From the NCBI GenBank assembly GCA_036897445.1, contig JAYMTL010000055.1:46870-110869 (forward strand): a DNA stretch of 64,000 nucleotides, given 5' to 3'. Below are positions 40,516 to 52,159 of this stretch, piece after piece; the first letter of the stretch is position 1; each line of letters starts with the position of its first letter. The position numbers and the translations under genes were made by a program. The notes beneath the pieces are model-generated. The model made no database searches and was not told where the DNA came from. It worked only from the letters and a program-made list of their open reading frames with translations. The stretch comes from Pelargonium tetragonum (taxonomy: Eukaryota > Streptophyta > Magnoliopsida > Geraniales > Geraniaceae).

Positions 40516-40587
40516 TGCCGTAGATTAAAAAGTTAGATTATACTTCTGCAAACACCAAAAGCCTAGGTTCAAATCTGACTACGCCTT
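40516..40587 (+). pseudogene. tRNA-Cys-like relic, GCA loop kept, stems decayed
   Basis: This 72-nt stretch aligns without gaps to the intact tRNA-Cys at 18278. I count about 38 of 72 identical positions. The anticodon loop CTGCAAA (40546-40552), most of the T loop (TTCAAAT) and the 3' T-stem strand CTGAC fall at exactly the same offsets. The stems do not hold: the acceptor pairs at about 5 of 7 positions, the anticodon stem at about 2 of 5, the T stem is poor, and the D loop lacks GG. It therefore looks like a dead, strongly diverged copy rather than a working tRNA. A chance resemblance focused on the loops cannot be excluded without a covariance-model score. Confidence 0.35.
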
Positions 40588-41158
40588 TGCTTTACGTTTT
40601 GATCTCGGCGCTTAAACAACCCTTCTTGAGTAATTGTTGAAACAGCACTTATCCCTTTATTTAATCTGACTTATTATTATAAATTATTTAATATCCAAGC
40701 AAAGAAAAAGCAAAACTTATTTGTTTAGTAAAATAGGATCCATTTAAGAAAACAACACAGCAACCCCCTTTTGCGACAACTCGCCCTGTAAGAATTCGAG
40801 TGAGGGATTTGACTCTTTTTTTTAGTAATGTCATAGTACCCATTAAAATAAATGTTACAGATAAGCTTGGGTAAATCCCTGTTTTAGGAATTGTGCGGGA
40901 AATTTTTGTGTTGCATACTAGTTATATATCTTTTACTTTCTTTTCTTTTTAATTATTTAAGTAGTCCGTATCTCATTAATAAGGGTCTAAACTAAAGTAG
41001 AAAGTCATACACCAAGAGTCTTGCAACTTTTTCTAACAGATTGAGGAAGTTCTAGAAAGGTTGGGAGTTTCTCTTAGGGATTTTTAAAGTCCGTTTTTGG
41101 TGTTCCCTTTTTTTCTTTATTAGTTAAAACAAAAAAATAGCTGTGTAAGAATGCTTTT

Positions 41159-41452
41159 ATGTTACTTTGTTTTATATTTATATATGGATGGGGGGTTCAA
41201 TTACCGATATATAAAAAAGCTTTTTGTATAAAGAATGTAGATAGGGAAAATGACAAAGGATTAAGTTTTAAAATAGGTAGCTGTGTTAATAATTATAATA
41301 TACCCGGAGTTCCACTAATATTCTATATTATTTGGGAGCAAGTCAAGGCAAGCAAAAAGGAAGGGGTAATTGGTTTTTTGTCCGGATTCTTCTTAGAGAA
41401 GAGATTTGCTTCACTAGACAGGCTTTTTCTAAGTAAGGCAGTTCAGAATTAA
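41159..41452 (+). CDS. doubtful short open frame, 97 codons
   Basis: One of the longest frames with an ATG start in the window (97 residues, TAA stop), of unknown function. The product would begin with a short hydrophobic stretch (MLLCFIFIYGWG) and be mixed after that, with a Lys-rich middle and a Phe/Leu-rich tail. Third-position GC is about 27 %, a little below the local average. No Shine-Dalgarno-like site, domain or neighbour supports it. Random sequence of this composition and size should yield frames this long, so I lean towards non-coding. Confidence 0.1.
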   Translation: MLLCFIFIYGWGVQLPIYKKAFCIKNVDRENDKGLSFKIGSCVNNYNIPGVPLIFYIIWEQVKASKKEGVIGFLSGFFLEKRFASLDRLFLSKAVQN

Positions 41453-42371
41453 AGTCATGAAAAAGGCATTTGGGAAATACCTACTTAAAAGCTTCAGATT
41501 AGGGGAATCCTTACAAGCAAGGCGCACTCATTTCTGTTTTATCGGCCGGAAATGGCCCTACTGTTCGGTTATTGTTCTAACTAATGTATCCAGATTCTTT
41601 TTTTGCCCTTAGCTTTTATTTCTTACGTTCTTGTTAGAATTTAAAGAGGCAAAACTCAGGTCCTGTTGAGCTTCAGTATAAACAAAGGGGCGGCCTGCTC
41701 CTCCATAAAGTTAACAAAGGAATTTTAGTATTAGTATGAAAGAAGGAGTAAGAAACGTAAGAGTAACAAACAAGTTATGAATAAGGTTAATAGAGCGGCT
41801 AATAGGGAGGGTTTAACAATAGACAAGTATTTCCTTTAGGTTCTGGTTATAATATAAAATTCTGGATAAATAGGAAGTTGCTGAGGAATATAGAAGTAGC
41901 GCTAAAGTCATTATTTTCCGGTAAATAAAATGAGAAGTCTTTCTAGTTCCTTAATTCCAGCTCTAGTTAACAGAGTGCCTACGAAAGTCAAAACTAGTAA
42001 TTAAAAGTGTATAAAGAAGGGTTCTGTTTTTCATTTCAGTTGTCAAATCCTCTTAGGAATCCGGGGACTTTGGGGGAATGTATACAAAGGAATTTTCCAT
42101 TAGGGGTTCCTTACTTAGAGGAGTCCTTTATTCAGGCTAGCTAGGTTCTTCTCTAGATGCTGTGTTTTTTAAGAGGTCACTTTTAGGTAAACGCGCTTTT
42201 GTGCTATATTAAGAATTCTTAAAGTTATCTAGGAATCCTCTTGTAGTTTGTTCCTCATTTTTTTAGAATTTTAGTAATTAAAATTAAGACAAGAAGTCAA
42301 ATACGAAAAGGGCCCTTATTAGCTTCTAGTTTAAGCTTTCACCGGGGACTCTTACTAAGGTAACCCCTAAC

Positions 42372-42587
42372 TTAATTATAAAAATTATAAAGTATCTTCT
42401 TAATAGGTAACTCCTCTACAGAAATGTTTGGGCGTTTTACAACAAATTTATTTGCATTTGGTTTATTAGCTCCAGAATCTAATAAAGTAAAGTGCTTAGG
42501 CCAACCTAAACAAAAAAGAAAAGAGCGAGTTCCTAAAAGGGGCTTTACTATACTATTTCTTTTTTGCTCTGTTTCTTTATTGTCCAT
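42372..42587 (-). CDS. doubtful short open frame with codon-like bias
   Basis: This 71-residue minus-strand frame runs from an ATG at 42585-42587 to a TAA. Of all short frames it looks most like coding sequence: GC by codon position is roughly 38/31/20 %, the pattern expected for AT-rich organelle genes. The product is soluble-looking and basic, with no membrane segment and no motif I recognise. It starts inside a poly-T-rich stretch, and no ribosome-binding site or neighbour helps. Absence of stops alone pushes first-position GC up, so chance is still the likelier explanation. Confidence 0.13.
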   Translation of the reverse strand: MDNKETEQKRNSIVKPLLGTRSFLFCLGWPKHFTLLDSGANKPNANKFVVKRPNISVEELPIKKILYNFYN

Positions 42588-43062
42588 TCAATAACACATA
42601 AACCTTTTCAAGGGCCTCCCTTCAATTTCTTTATAAAAAAAAAAGACTTTTCAATAAAAGATAAGGGTCTTTTAGAGTTAATAAGATTTCCTATGTTTTT
42701 TAGCATTTACCCTTTAGCCCTAGACTTTTTATTAGGAACCAGGGTAAATCCAGGAATTCTCGTATTCATAATTTGTTAGTCTTACTTGTTAGAGGCTCTT
42801 GCTGGTAATCCCCTTAGAATTTCTTATGGCCTTCCCTTACTTAACTCAGTGGAAAGAAAGTCCCAGTTCCTTATATTAACTAAGGGCAACTCTTATTTAT
42901 AAAAAAACACAGGGTTACAAAAGAAAATAGGTAGATTAAAACTTGAAAGGATCCTTCCTAAACTTTCCTAAGTTACTTAGATCCCCTGGAATCCCGAGAC
43001 CCCTTTTAAATTTAAGTAAATAACTATAAAAAGCTAAAGAAAAAATTCTTTTAATGATAAAC

Positions 43063-43092
43063 CCCCTGGGTCTGTTTTCTTCGATCCAGGGG
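43063..43092 (+). other. strong hairpin, 10-bp stem
   Basis: CCCCTGGGTC pairs with GATCCAGGGG (nine Watson-Crick pairs and one G-U) around the 10-nt loop TGTTTTCTTC. Seven of the ten pairs are G-C, which is exceptional here. It is followed by GTAGGTGCATTTTTCTTCTTT, so a loosely terminator-like T-rich tract lies about 8 nt downstream. It stands about 0.4 kb upstream of the GC-richer section starting near 43.45 kb. It may be a transcript-end or processing element, but no gene lies directly upstream. Confidence 0.5.
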
Positions 43093-43469
43093 TAGGTGCA
43101 TTTTTCTTCTTTCACTTTATAGTTCTTTACAGGAAATTTCTTGCTTTAGCTTTCCCAAATAACTTGTACAAATTGTAAACTAACGTCAGGGAAGCTTTTG
43201 CTTGTGCTTAATCCCCTTAATAAGATAAGCTATAACTTAACCTAAACTCTATTCTTTTTTTCTCTAGATTCCTAGAAGCTACTAAAATGTCTTTATTAAA
43301 AGTAGAATCCCTCTATCCTTATTAAAAAAGGTTCTTTCCGACACAACCTCCTCTAAAGAAAGTCAGCTAAAACCCTGTAATGAACCCCCTTTCCTGTTAT
43401 CTTGTAGGTACGTTTTACTCCGCAGTAAATCCCCCTTTTAGCCATCTATTAAGTAAGTAAAGTTTTCTG

Positions 43470-43570
43470 AGCTATTGTGCTATTATGAGCTGCAAGTCAG
43501 GTAAGGCTATAAAGGATTCTCAAAGGATTTTCTATCGAAAGCAAGATTAAAACAGGTAAGATTTAAGACT
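43470..43570 (+). repeat. R1-like relic
   Basis: TGCAAGTCAGGTAAGGCTAT and AAGCAAGATTAAAACAGGTA carry the AAG-NCAGGT vocabulary of R1. Short, with a stop-interrupted frame. Confidence 0.3.
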
Positions 43571-43829
43571 TTAACCCATGACCCAATAAAAGTCGTTAGT
43601 CGTTTGTTAGATGTCCCCTAACCTATATCTTTGCCTTTTGAAAGGTTTGAGCTGGTAGTTTTTAGTAGAAGACACCGATGGCGTAGTTCAAGATACCACA
43701 GACTAATACCAATAAAGAGTAAGATACTAACGAGATTCCATGAAAGTCAAGAATGTAAGCTAGATAGGAAGATTTTTAGCTGATGAATATTAAGAGACAC
43801 TTCTTTTGTTGCACTAAGTTACTGACGGG

Positions 43830-44470
43830 AGCTGGGGAAGGTGCAAGCTTTACTGGATCCGAATGAAACCTATAAACAGGACGAGGTCATATTCGCTAAA
43901 GAGAACCATTACTTCACGTACAGGTGTAATAAGAAAAGGGGCTTGGACCTTTTCAAAGGAAACTTAGAATAGGAACTTCGAAGAGGAAACCCCGCCTTTT
44001 AAAAGGAGGGAAAGTACAGTCGTAGAAGAGAATCCCTTTTGTTCATTTGGAGGAGACTCGGAGCTGGAGAGAAGCTGCGCGCGGGAGTAGAGTGGTTAAG
44101 AGAGGAAGCAGATGAGGAGCTTCCAGTCGGGACCGCATAAGACTCAATTGAATGTCAGGATCTAATGGAATGGAGAACCTAAGAAGACTAGCAAGTTAAA
44201 AGAGTTGTCAAGTCACTCTCCATCAACTAAAGGGAGCCATCCTCGCACCTTGATGGAAAGGAACTATAAAAATTTCATAAAGGTAGCCAAGATATATACG
44301 CAAATGAGTGCCAATTCCAGTTTGAGTCAAAGAAAGTGTCGTAAAAAGAGGTAGAATTTATACACTTAGAGTGAAACTGTTAGGGGGCTTTGAATAGAAA
44401 GGGAGAGTATGCAAAAGCAAAAAGAGAGAAAGGCTAGCCAAGGTTTCTTCATGAATTAGCGCTTTTTATG
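43830..44470 (+). other. GC-richer, purine-rich island with local hairpins
   Basis: Base composition shifts here to clearly higher G+A, and the usual GGAATTCC-type palindromes are missing. Hairpins visible by eye are GGAAGC/GCTTCC at 44104-44109 with 44119-44124, and TCCATCAA/TTGATGGA at 44219-44226 with 44250-44257. The part around 44060-44130 includes GGGAGTAGAGTGGTTAAG, which looks like a tRNA D arm, but no cloverleaf follows. There is no open frame and no rRNA anchor. It may be a structured RNA gene, an imported DNA segment or a repeat of another class; the sequence does not decide. Confidence 0.35.
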
Positions 44471-46168
44471 GGTTGAGTCATTTTATGAAAAGAGGTTGCA
44501 CTTTGAAGGGACGTCTCTCTTATAGGGTAAGTAAGTTCCTAGAGTTGGGATAAAGGCCTAGAAATTGATACGCAGGAATAAAGAGAATATTTTATAAAGT
44601 TTAGTTGAGAGGGGTTATACAAGCTTTTTTTATCCTAGATTTTGTTAGTTAAGAGGAGTGAAAAAAGGCCCTAGCAAGATTTAGTTGAGAATCTTTTAGG
44701 ACTGTATATTGTAGATCTTTTTACTTACCTGCTTGAGAAAAATTTCTTGTACATAGAAAGTGCTGCAGTCTACTAAGTCTAAGGCTCACTACACGTCTCT
44801 TACTATAATACTCTTAAAAAGTTCAAGGTCCATTGCTCAAATCAAAACAGGGAGCGGCTCTTGCACCTAATAAGGACTTAAATAAATCCTTGTTCGTAAA
44901 CTACTTTAACTACTTTAGAAATTTAGTAAATTGAGGAGTCCTCGATATTGCTAAGGAGCTTTCGGGAGAGGGGGAAATAAGTCCTAGCTTATGCATAACA
45001 CTATGCAAAGAGCTTTATATCCCAGTTTATTACGAAATTACATGTCCTAAAATTCACCAAAATAAAAGTCAATAAATATTCACAGAAACAGAAAAGGGTT
45101 GTCTCGCAGACCTTTAGAGGTTCAAAAAATTTACGTACTCTATAGGTGCTTTTTACTAATAGGGAACTCCCTACTTTTCAAAGGAGAGCAGCACGTAAAA
45201 GGTCATTTTAAAAGCGCAGGTTAAAACGTACTTAAGTGTAAAAAAACTTACTTAGAAAACTCGATTGCACAATTGACTAGAAAATCCAGTTATGTGTTAA
45301 AGAAACGAAGGGCCTTACTAACTAAGAACGGTGCTTCTATAATTGTTTTTAGAGTAAGTAAGCCCGTACTTAAAAAGTCTTATAATGTGATAGGAGGCTA
45401 CGAGTACGAGTCTTAGTTAAGAAGGAAATAAGGGGAGCTCTTTAAACTAAATAACAAACTTCTTTTTAGTTTTGGCAAGAACTCCAGCAGAAATTTTAGA
45501 AAGGGAAGTACAGGGGTTTAAATTCTTATTCTTTATATAAGTCATTTTGGTACTCTAAGCCGTTATAAAGAAACGAGGAATTTCCAGCTCTGGATAGGAT
45601 TTCTTTTCCATATTCTTAGTATTCCTCGAGTTAGGGATTTTTCTTGTTTTCTAGGCATGCTTCTACAAAGGATTACCTATTTTGGAAAAAAAAATTTTAC
45701 TTGAACCGAGCTCTCTCTTAAATTAGCATTCTTTTTAGACAAAAACCCTGGCTGTTTAATACTCAAATAAGACTCTTTTAGGTAGGATAATCTCTTCTTT
45801 TATTAAATAGAATTTTGCTTGAAACTTGTATTTGTTCTAGCAAATTTCACTTTTCTACATGAAGAATCCCTAAAGCGTACGCCCTATTTGGAACCGCAAG
45901 CCCTTTTGGAAGAAATACGTGATACACTCTTTGCTTAGAGAATTTTACCGTTTCTTATAACCTCTTATATAATAAAAGAATCCCATGTGTTATTTCTAAG
46001 AGGTTGGAAGGGTTTCCCTTTTGAATTTATTTAGAGGCTTAAGTAAGACTTTGGTTGATGACTCTTAGCATAAGGTATCTCTGCCCTATCAATATAGTTA
46101 ACCTTCTTTTTCGGAAGCCTTGGGAATAGTAAAGTATAATGAATCTTTCTAAGGCAAAAACCTCTCTA

Positions 46169-46184
46169 TGTCAAGATGTCAAGA
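46169..46184. repeat. tandem duplication of an 8-mer
   Basis: TGTCAAGA is present twice in direct succession. Short enough that chance is possible. Confidence 0.5.
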
Positions 46185-46239
46185 ACTACAGAGTACAAGA
46201 CAAGAGGAATCCCCTTTAAACAAAATAAGGATCCATTAG

Positions 46240-46480
46240 ACTACTATCTATTATAGAATACCAATAGATAACTAAAAAAACAGCCTAGGTATAGGTTACA
46301 AGAAAAGTACAAAAGCTGTAGCTATGGCTCATAAGATAGTGATAGAGAGTCCAGTCAGAGCTCTTAGTAAGGGCCCCGGGGGTTATAAGAAAGCGGGTGT
46401 ATAGGAAAGGTAGAATCTTTAAGAGTATAGCAGCTAGGAAAGAGAAAGAGGGTCCAGCTTTTTAGTTGCTGTTTTGTATC
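46240..46480 (+). repeat. R1-like relic
   Basis: AAG-phased words (GGTTACAAGAAAAGTACAAA, GGCTCATAAGATAGTGATAG, TATAAGAAAGCGGGTG) match R1 vocabulary such as CATAAGAC and AAGAAAGC-GGT. A frame open for about 40 codons ends at a TAG near 46402 and would be rich in Lys, Gly and Ala. A further R1-like patch follows at about 46670-46810. Confidence 0.38.
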
Positions 46481-49149
46481 CTGGAATATGTACTTTTAAA
46501 GTCTAAAGGGAAAGTAAGAACTCCTAAAAAAATCCTGAATACCTGAATTCTTAGGGAAAGGCTTACCGAAGAAGGTGTCTCTTTCTTGATTTGTTGACTA
46601 ACTTAACTTTTAATCGTGGTAAATTCATAAAGGTTACCCGGTGTATGGAGTCCTACTACTGGGCAAAGCAAGGTTTTTAAAAGGTATAGATTTTCTTAGT
46701 AGAATTGGGAATTAGGAAGAATCGAGCATAGTAAGATACAACAATAGGGGCTCATAAGGCTCTGAATAAGCAGGGCATGCAGAATAGGATAAGGTGCTGG
46801 AATGACCCACTGCTGGCTGAAGCTAATACCCTTGGCAATTAAATTAGTTAGATTCAAGATTTTTTGTTTACATTTTATAAAGAGAGCTCCGCGAATTTCT
46901 TACTTAGTCTTATAAGGGAGACTCCTTGTTTGGAACAGAAATCCCTCGGTATACACTTCTATTGAATTGCTTTTACCCTTGTATGTAAACTAACTAAAAA
47001 CACCAAAACTAGCTCGTGATATACCTATCCTTAATAAGTTGAACAACAAAAGCCTAGTCCCGCCCCTTCCCTTATTACGGGAGACTTTTACCTAGAATTG
47101 CTGCATTTAACAACCACGGGTTCAGGAGAAGTATACACTTTCAAAAGAACCACCCGGTAAATTTAAGAATATCCTAAAAATTTTACTTGTTGATCTAAAA
47201 TCGAGAATTTGTGGATTACGCCCTTCAAAGATTAAACTTACACGAGCTACTCATATAACTAAGGTCAAATTTCTTATATAGGACTCTTAATGGCGGGTGT
47301 CTCGTAGGAACCCAAAAAAGAAATTTACAGGATTCAATACTATAATGTCATCAATTACTATTGCCCCCAAAAAGTCAAAGTAGGCTGTGCTAACAGAAAG
47401 TTTTTTACTCTTAAACATCCTTTTACCTCTTTTTCTCTACAATGAAGACTTTTTTAGAAAGCTGAACTAACCAACATGCTTGCCTTAATTAGGTTTAAAG
47501 GGGCGGTCATAGACAAGAGTTTTCTAATTCTAAAAATACGTAATTCAACTTATTATTTTATGCATTAAGGTAAGTTTCTAGGTTCTTCTCTACTAAAGGG
47601 AGATATTCCCTATATGGGGCTCCGTAGGGCTTAAACCTACAGCACCGAGATGCGCGTCCTCTCTATAACAATGATAGTTAAAAAAATTTTTTTCGTTAGA
47701 GAAGCGTTTCGGTGAAACTTCCATTCAATTTGATACCTACATAAAAGCAAGGCTAACCCAACCCCGGAGCTTGCGGAAACCTCTCTAAAAAAATAACTAG
47801 AGCCATAACTTATTTAATTACAACGAAAGGGTCCTAATTCAACAAAAACTCCGGTGTATGTTACTGCTATGAAAAAACCACTATAGCAGGAGTCCTATAT
47901 CCCATTTACTACCATGGAAGTGGTGCGGTTTGTTATCTATCTCTAAACCCAGTTACTACAAAAAGGGCTACTTAACTTAATCCAGTGTTTAAAAAACAAG
48001 GAATTCTCGGGAATCTGACTGTACTAAAAAGAAGTTCGTTTACTTTGATTTTTTCAAAACTTTCTTGAAATTAAAAGGGGGCACTCCTAGTAGAGTGAGC
48101 TCCTATAAAAATATTTACGTATGTTTTATTTACATTTTTTGATAGAAAACAAGAACAATGTTGTAATCTTTATAACAGGTATTCAAGAATCCTGCAAAAC
48201 TAAAATATTTTTAGAAATTTTAAACACTTACTTTTCTTTAATAGTAGGGTCGCTACTACGAGAGTACAAAGACCCTTACAAGCTTATCCCCGAAATGAGA
48301 GAATAGAATACCTGCCCAACAATTAAAATTTTGTAGCAGGCTCCTCAAAGAATAAACTTTGTTAATTCAAGCCTTTTTATATATTTAGGAATTAGTCGGT
48401 TTTCTTACGGAGCCTTGCTTGCTTTGTAAAGTTCTTTTTTAGTATTTTCCTTATTCGTACGGGACTTTTAGCTATTTCTTAAGTGTATAAAGGCTTTTTC
48501 AGTGCTTTTTGAGACTCAAGGTCTTTGCTAAGAGTTACATTTCTTTTGAATCTTCGAAGAGTTTTATAAAAGAATCAGCTAAAGCAGGGTGTTCAGTTAG
48601 GCAGGTAAACAGGCAAGCCCTTTTTGTAGGCCCACTTTATTTAGGAGTATACTGCTGTTTCTATAACTCAATTTTAATAAGTATTGTTTATTTCTCAAGA
48701 AAGAACTTATATAGAAACTTTTTAGAATGGGAAGTCTTTCTACTAACAAAAATAGGTTTCGAAGAAAGCTATATGAAATAAACTTTTTCTGAAAAAAGTA
48801 GGAGACATATCATTGTAAAAAGAATAGAATTCTAGCGAATTCCTTTTTGAAAGCTGGGCCAGTAACGAGTAAACGAAGGAGGAATCTCTACTTTACTAAG
48901 AATTTAGAAAAGAACTTATATAATACTCTAATCTAATCATTACTAACTAAATATCCTTATATTTATTACAAAATCTAAAAATAGGAATTGCCGTAACCCT
49001 TTCATTGTAATTACCCTGCCCTATAAACCTGCGTACCAAATAGCCGGGAGAGTGCTTGTAAAAGAGGCAGGTTTAATCTCAAGGTCTATTCTATAAAAAT
49101 GATTTTAGTTTAGTTAATGAAATATTTTAATTGAAAAGAAAAGGGATTA

Positions 49150-49220
49150 AAAACTACAAAAGTGCAGGCTATAAGACAGATAGACCAAGAGTCTAGCTGC
49201 TAGGAAAGTAAGCGAGAATC
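49150..49220 (+). repeat. R1 core fragment
   Basis: CTATAAGACAGATAGACC followed by AGAGTCTAGCTGCTAGGAAAG (49188-49208) contains both signature words of the copy at 8644-8735, CATAAGACAGATAAGGC and AGAGTCTAGCTCTGAGGAAA, but in the opposite order. The octamer is at 49191-49198. Confidence 0.42.
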
Positions 49221-50099
49221 TGAATAGGGGCCGTTGCGATTAGAACCCCTGCGTTCCCGTATTCTTGAAAGGTATTTAGGGAATCCAAAGAGTATAGTAA
49301 AGGAGTCAAGTGAAAGAGGTTCCTGTTTTTCCAGCTGTTTGTTCTAATCTAAATCGGTATACTCAATATATTACCTTCCTCAGGGGCCCTCAGTCGAGTG
49401 GAAGAACCATTAAAGACTATAAAGAGTTCCATCCTCTATGCAGTAAAACAAAAAAGACTCTTCCTTGTATGAATAGTAACAAAAATCTCTAATGAATTGA
49501 CAAGTAAAGCGCAAGAAATTGAATAGAATTTCTTAGGATTCAATGTCATATTAGTCAATTTGAGTTTAGGTTTTCTATTATCCGGTAACATGGAATTGAG
49601 AGCACAAAAAAGAAATGTGAGAATCGCTTATATATAATTTGAAATCAAGCCTCCCCTATCTATGCATCCCTAAGCTTTTTGGTAGATATGCCTATTAACT
49701 TAGGACAAAATATAAAGTAAGGAGTTCAAGAATTATAGAATTTATTCCAAACTCCTTAGAATTAGGTTGATTTTTAGAATCTTGTTCCTCGTTAACTAGC
49801 CTATATAAAAGTCAGGAGTGCGGGACAGTGTAGTGGCCCTTCCTTTTTACTCATGAGTTTTCTAAACCCGGAAATGGGACTCTTACTTTGCTCCTACTTT
49901 TATACTTGTTAGAGAATGAAGTTAAGAATTTAGTTGAACTTGAGAGAACTTAGATTCTACCTTTTTATACGACTAACTATTACGTTTTCAGGGACTGGTT
50001 TACTAAAGCCTAGGCACTTCCCTTAAAAGGTTTATCTAAGTGAAAGACTTTTACTCTAGAAAAGGCATCCAAAGACCCCTTTGCCTTCGAAGGCCCTTT

Positions 50100-50270
50100 C
50101 TCTCCTGTTCCTTGTAGCTATCTTGATCAGTATCCTTTGCTATTATACCTTTCTTGAAAAAAACCTCTAGTTTTTTTTAGTGTTACTAGGAGAGACCTGC
50201 TTTAGTTGCTGCTGTCTTACACCCTAACAAGCCTTCTCTTCTTGCAGCTGGTACTAATTGTAACGAATAG
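50100..50270 (-). repeat. R1-like relic, minus orientation
   Basis: The minus strand reads TAGTACCAGCTGCAAGAAGA, then AAGGCTTGTTAGGGTGTAAG, then ACAGCAGC. It shares GTACCAGCTGCAA with 8932-8944 (plus). Diverged. Confidence 0.33.
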
Positions 50271-52159
50271 TATTACTATATGTATATTATCTTGTAGTAT
50301 TAGTATAGTTATTTGCTAATAGAGTTAAGTACATTAAGGTGTATCTTCCTCATTTTGTGCTTATCCGTAAGGAGGTAACAAACCTTATAAATACATAGAT
50401 AAGTCACTATTCCCAACTGCAGCGTAGGGCGGGTAATGCAGGAAGTCTTTATAGATACCACTCACGTTATAACCAACATCAAGAAAACAGCGATTCCCTT
50501 TCTTTGGCTTGAAGCTTTTATATTACATCCATATTTTACTAATAGTATTTAACAGGTATTAGGGACTTTTAATTCTTATACGAGCGCAATAAAAAAAATA
50601 GCTATAAACTCAAGTGTAAGGGTTTCTACTTAAGAGGTTTTAATTACTTGGAAAAAAAGACTATAATAAAAGCCGGGTTCTTTTCTTCTATCAGGGCACG
50701 ATTCGAACTTACGAGCGTTCATTCTTGCTTTACAGAGGGTTCTCCGTAGTAGTGTTTAGCACCTACTTAAACTAAGTCCTTCTTTAGGGTAACGGAAAAC
50801 CCTTGCGGCGTAGTTGGGAGTAGTCACCCCTTTTCAAGGTTCATTCACTGAGGCTTTTTTATATTTATATAAGAATACTTATATCTCTGTTACTATATAC
50901 AAAGGGCCCTCTAGGGATATCCTTGGTTGCTTATTATCGACAATTTAGTTAAGTTATACTAAAAGCATTTGTTGTATTGTACGCGAGAGGTCTTTTTCCC
51001 AAAAAGGGGACCCCCTATTTTTTCACCAGCCCGTCATATCTATGCTTATAGTTGCACAGCATATCCCCCTTTTCGTTACTCTAATATCCCTAAAATCCTT
51101 AAATTCCTGCGAGTAAGAGCTTGTTTTTAAGTGAAAATGTATCTTACCCACTAAATGCTTGCTTATTTGTCTAGAACATAGGGTTCCTAGTTTAGAGCAA
51201 TTAACCAAAAATTCTTATCAATTTGTACCTTGTGAAAATACATTAGATGCCTAGACTGAGTTCTCTATGTATAACAAAATTCTTTACTCTAATAAATAAT
51301 TAGAGGATAAACTCTAAAGGAGTTCCGTTAGCGGCTGAACACTTTACGACAGGGGATTTCCTTGTTTGTTAAAAAGGTTGTAATCCAAAATATCTAAGCT
51401 GGCTTGACTCAATTAAATAAAGTGGCTGGTAAGAGGGCGGGCTACGCGTAGCACTAAAAATTGACCTGAAATGTAAAGACTGTACGAGGATACCCAAACT
51501 CGCGCTAAACAAAAGATTTTATATAAACTCTAGCATTTTCAACAAATAGAATATAAGGTATCGACCTAAAAATTCTTATATTTTCTGCAACGCAATGTCT
51601 TATCTTTCATAACAAGTCTAATTGAAGATCGGGCTTTTGTGATTAACAAGGAAATAAATATGAGGCGAGGGGCTGTTTCATTCATCTCAAATTAGTGTTA
51701 ACAGGGAATAGACTGGTGGCTCCTCGTCAGTTCTTTCTTTTTTTATATTTAATAGGTAAGTCTATATAAACTGTGCTTTAAGGGGTGATTTTATCTTCTT
51801 CCGCTAGAGTTAGAATCCTAGGAGATTTTTTATTACGCAAAAGCTAGGAATTCCCTTCCGTATTTTTATCTTTTGGAAGGTAGCGAATAAATAAGGTAAC
51901 GCTACTAGTAGTTCTTCAAGATTTTCTTAGAAGTTCTTATAGGGAGTATAACTAGAAAGAGACTAGGAAGAGTAAGGGGTCTCCTGGAGTGGGTTGTTAT
52001 CCATATACTATCAGGTACAATAACTAGCCTGTGTACTCTAAGGTTTAGATCCTCTTATAGTAGTAAGAACAAGGGAGGAATTGTCCTTAAACTCAGTCTA
52101 CTAGATAATACACCAAATTTTCTACCTTATCACACAGCTCTAATATATCCGTATTGATA

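Larger units (their letters stand above)
33851..43062. other. 9.2-kb gene-free stretch
   Basis: No recognisable gene apart from the tRNA-Cys-like relic at 40516 and two doubtful short frames (41159-41452 plus, 42372-42587 minus), which are listed separately. A 10-bp tandem duplication is at 35146-35165. GGAATTCC occurs at 39806-39813. The remainder is the usual mosaic of purine runs and pyrimidine runs. Confidence 0.55.

Noticed and set aside
43890-43935. CACGTACAGGT resembling the 3' half of group II intron domain V
   Set aside because: The 5' half and the GAAA-type loop are missing, so no domain V hairpin forms. No intron ORF or 5' GTGYG is nearby.
48121-48306. 61-codon frame with GIQESCKT resembling a Walker A (P-loop) motif
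   Set aside because: The canonical GK[ST] is replaced by CKT, there is no Walker B or family context, and the frame is within chance length.
50692-50768. Minus-strand tRNA-Tyr-like stretch (CTGTAAA loop and GTTCGAATC)
   Set aside because: Anticodon and acceptor stems do not pair. Only the T arm is roughly right.
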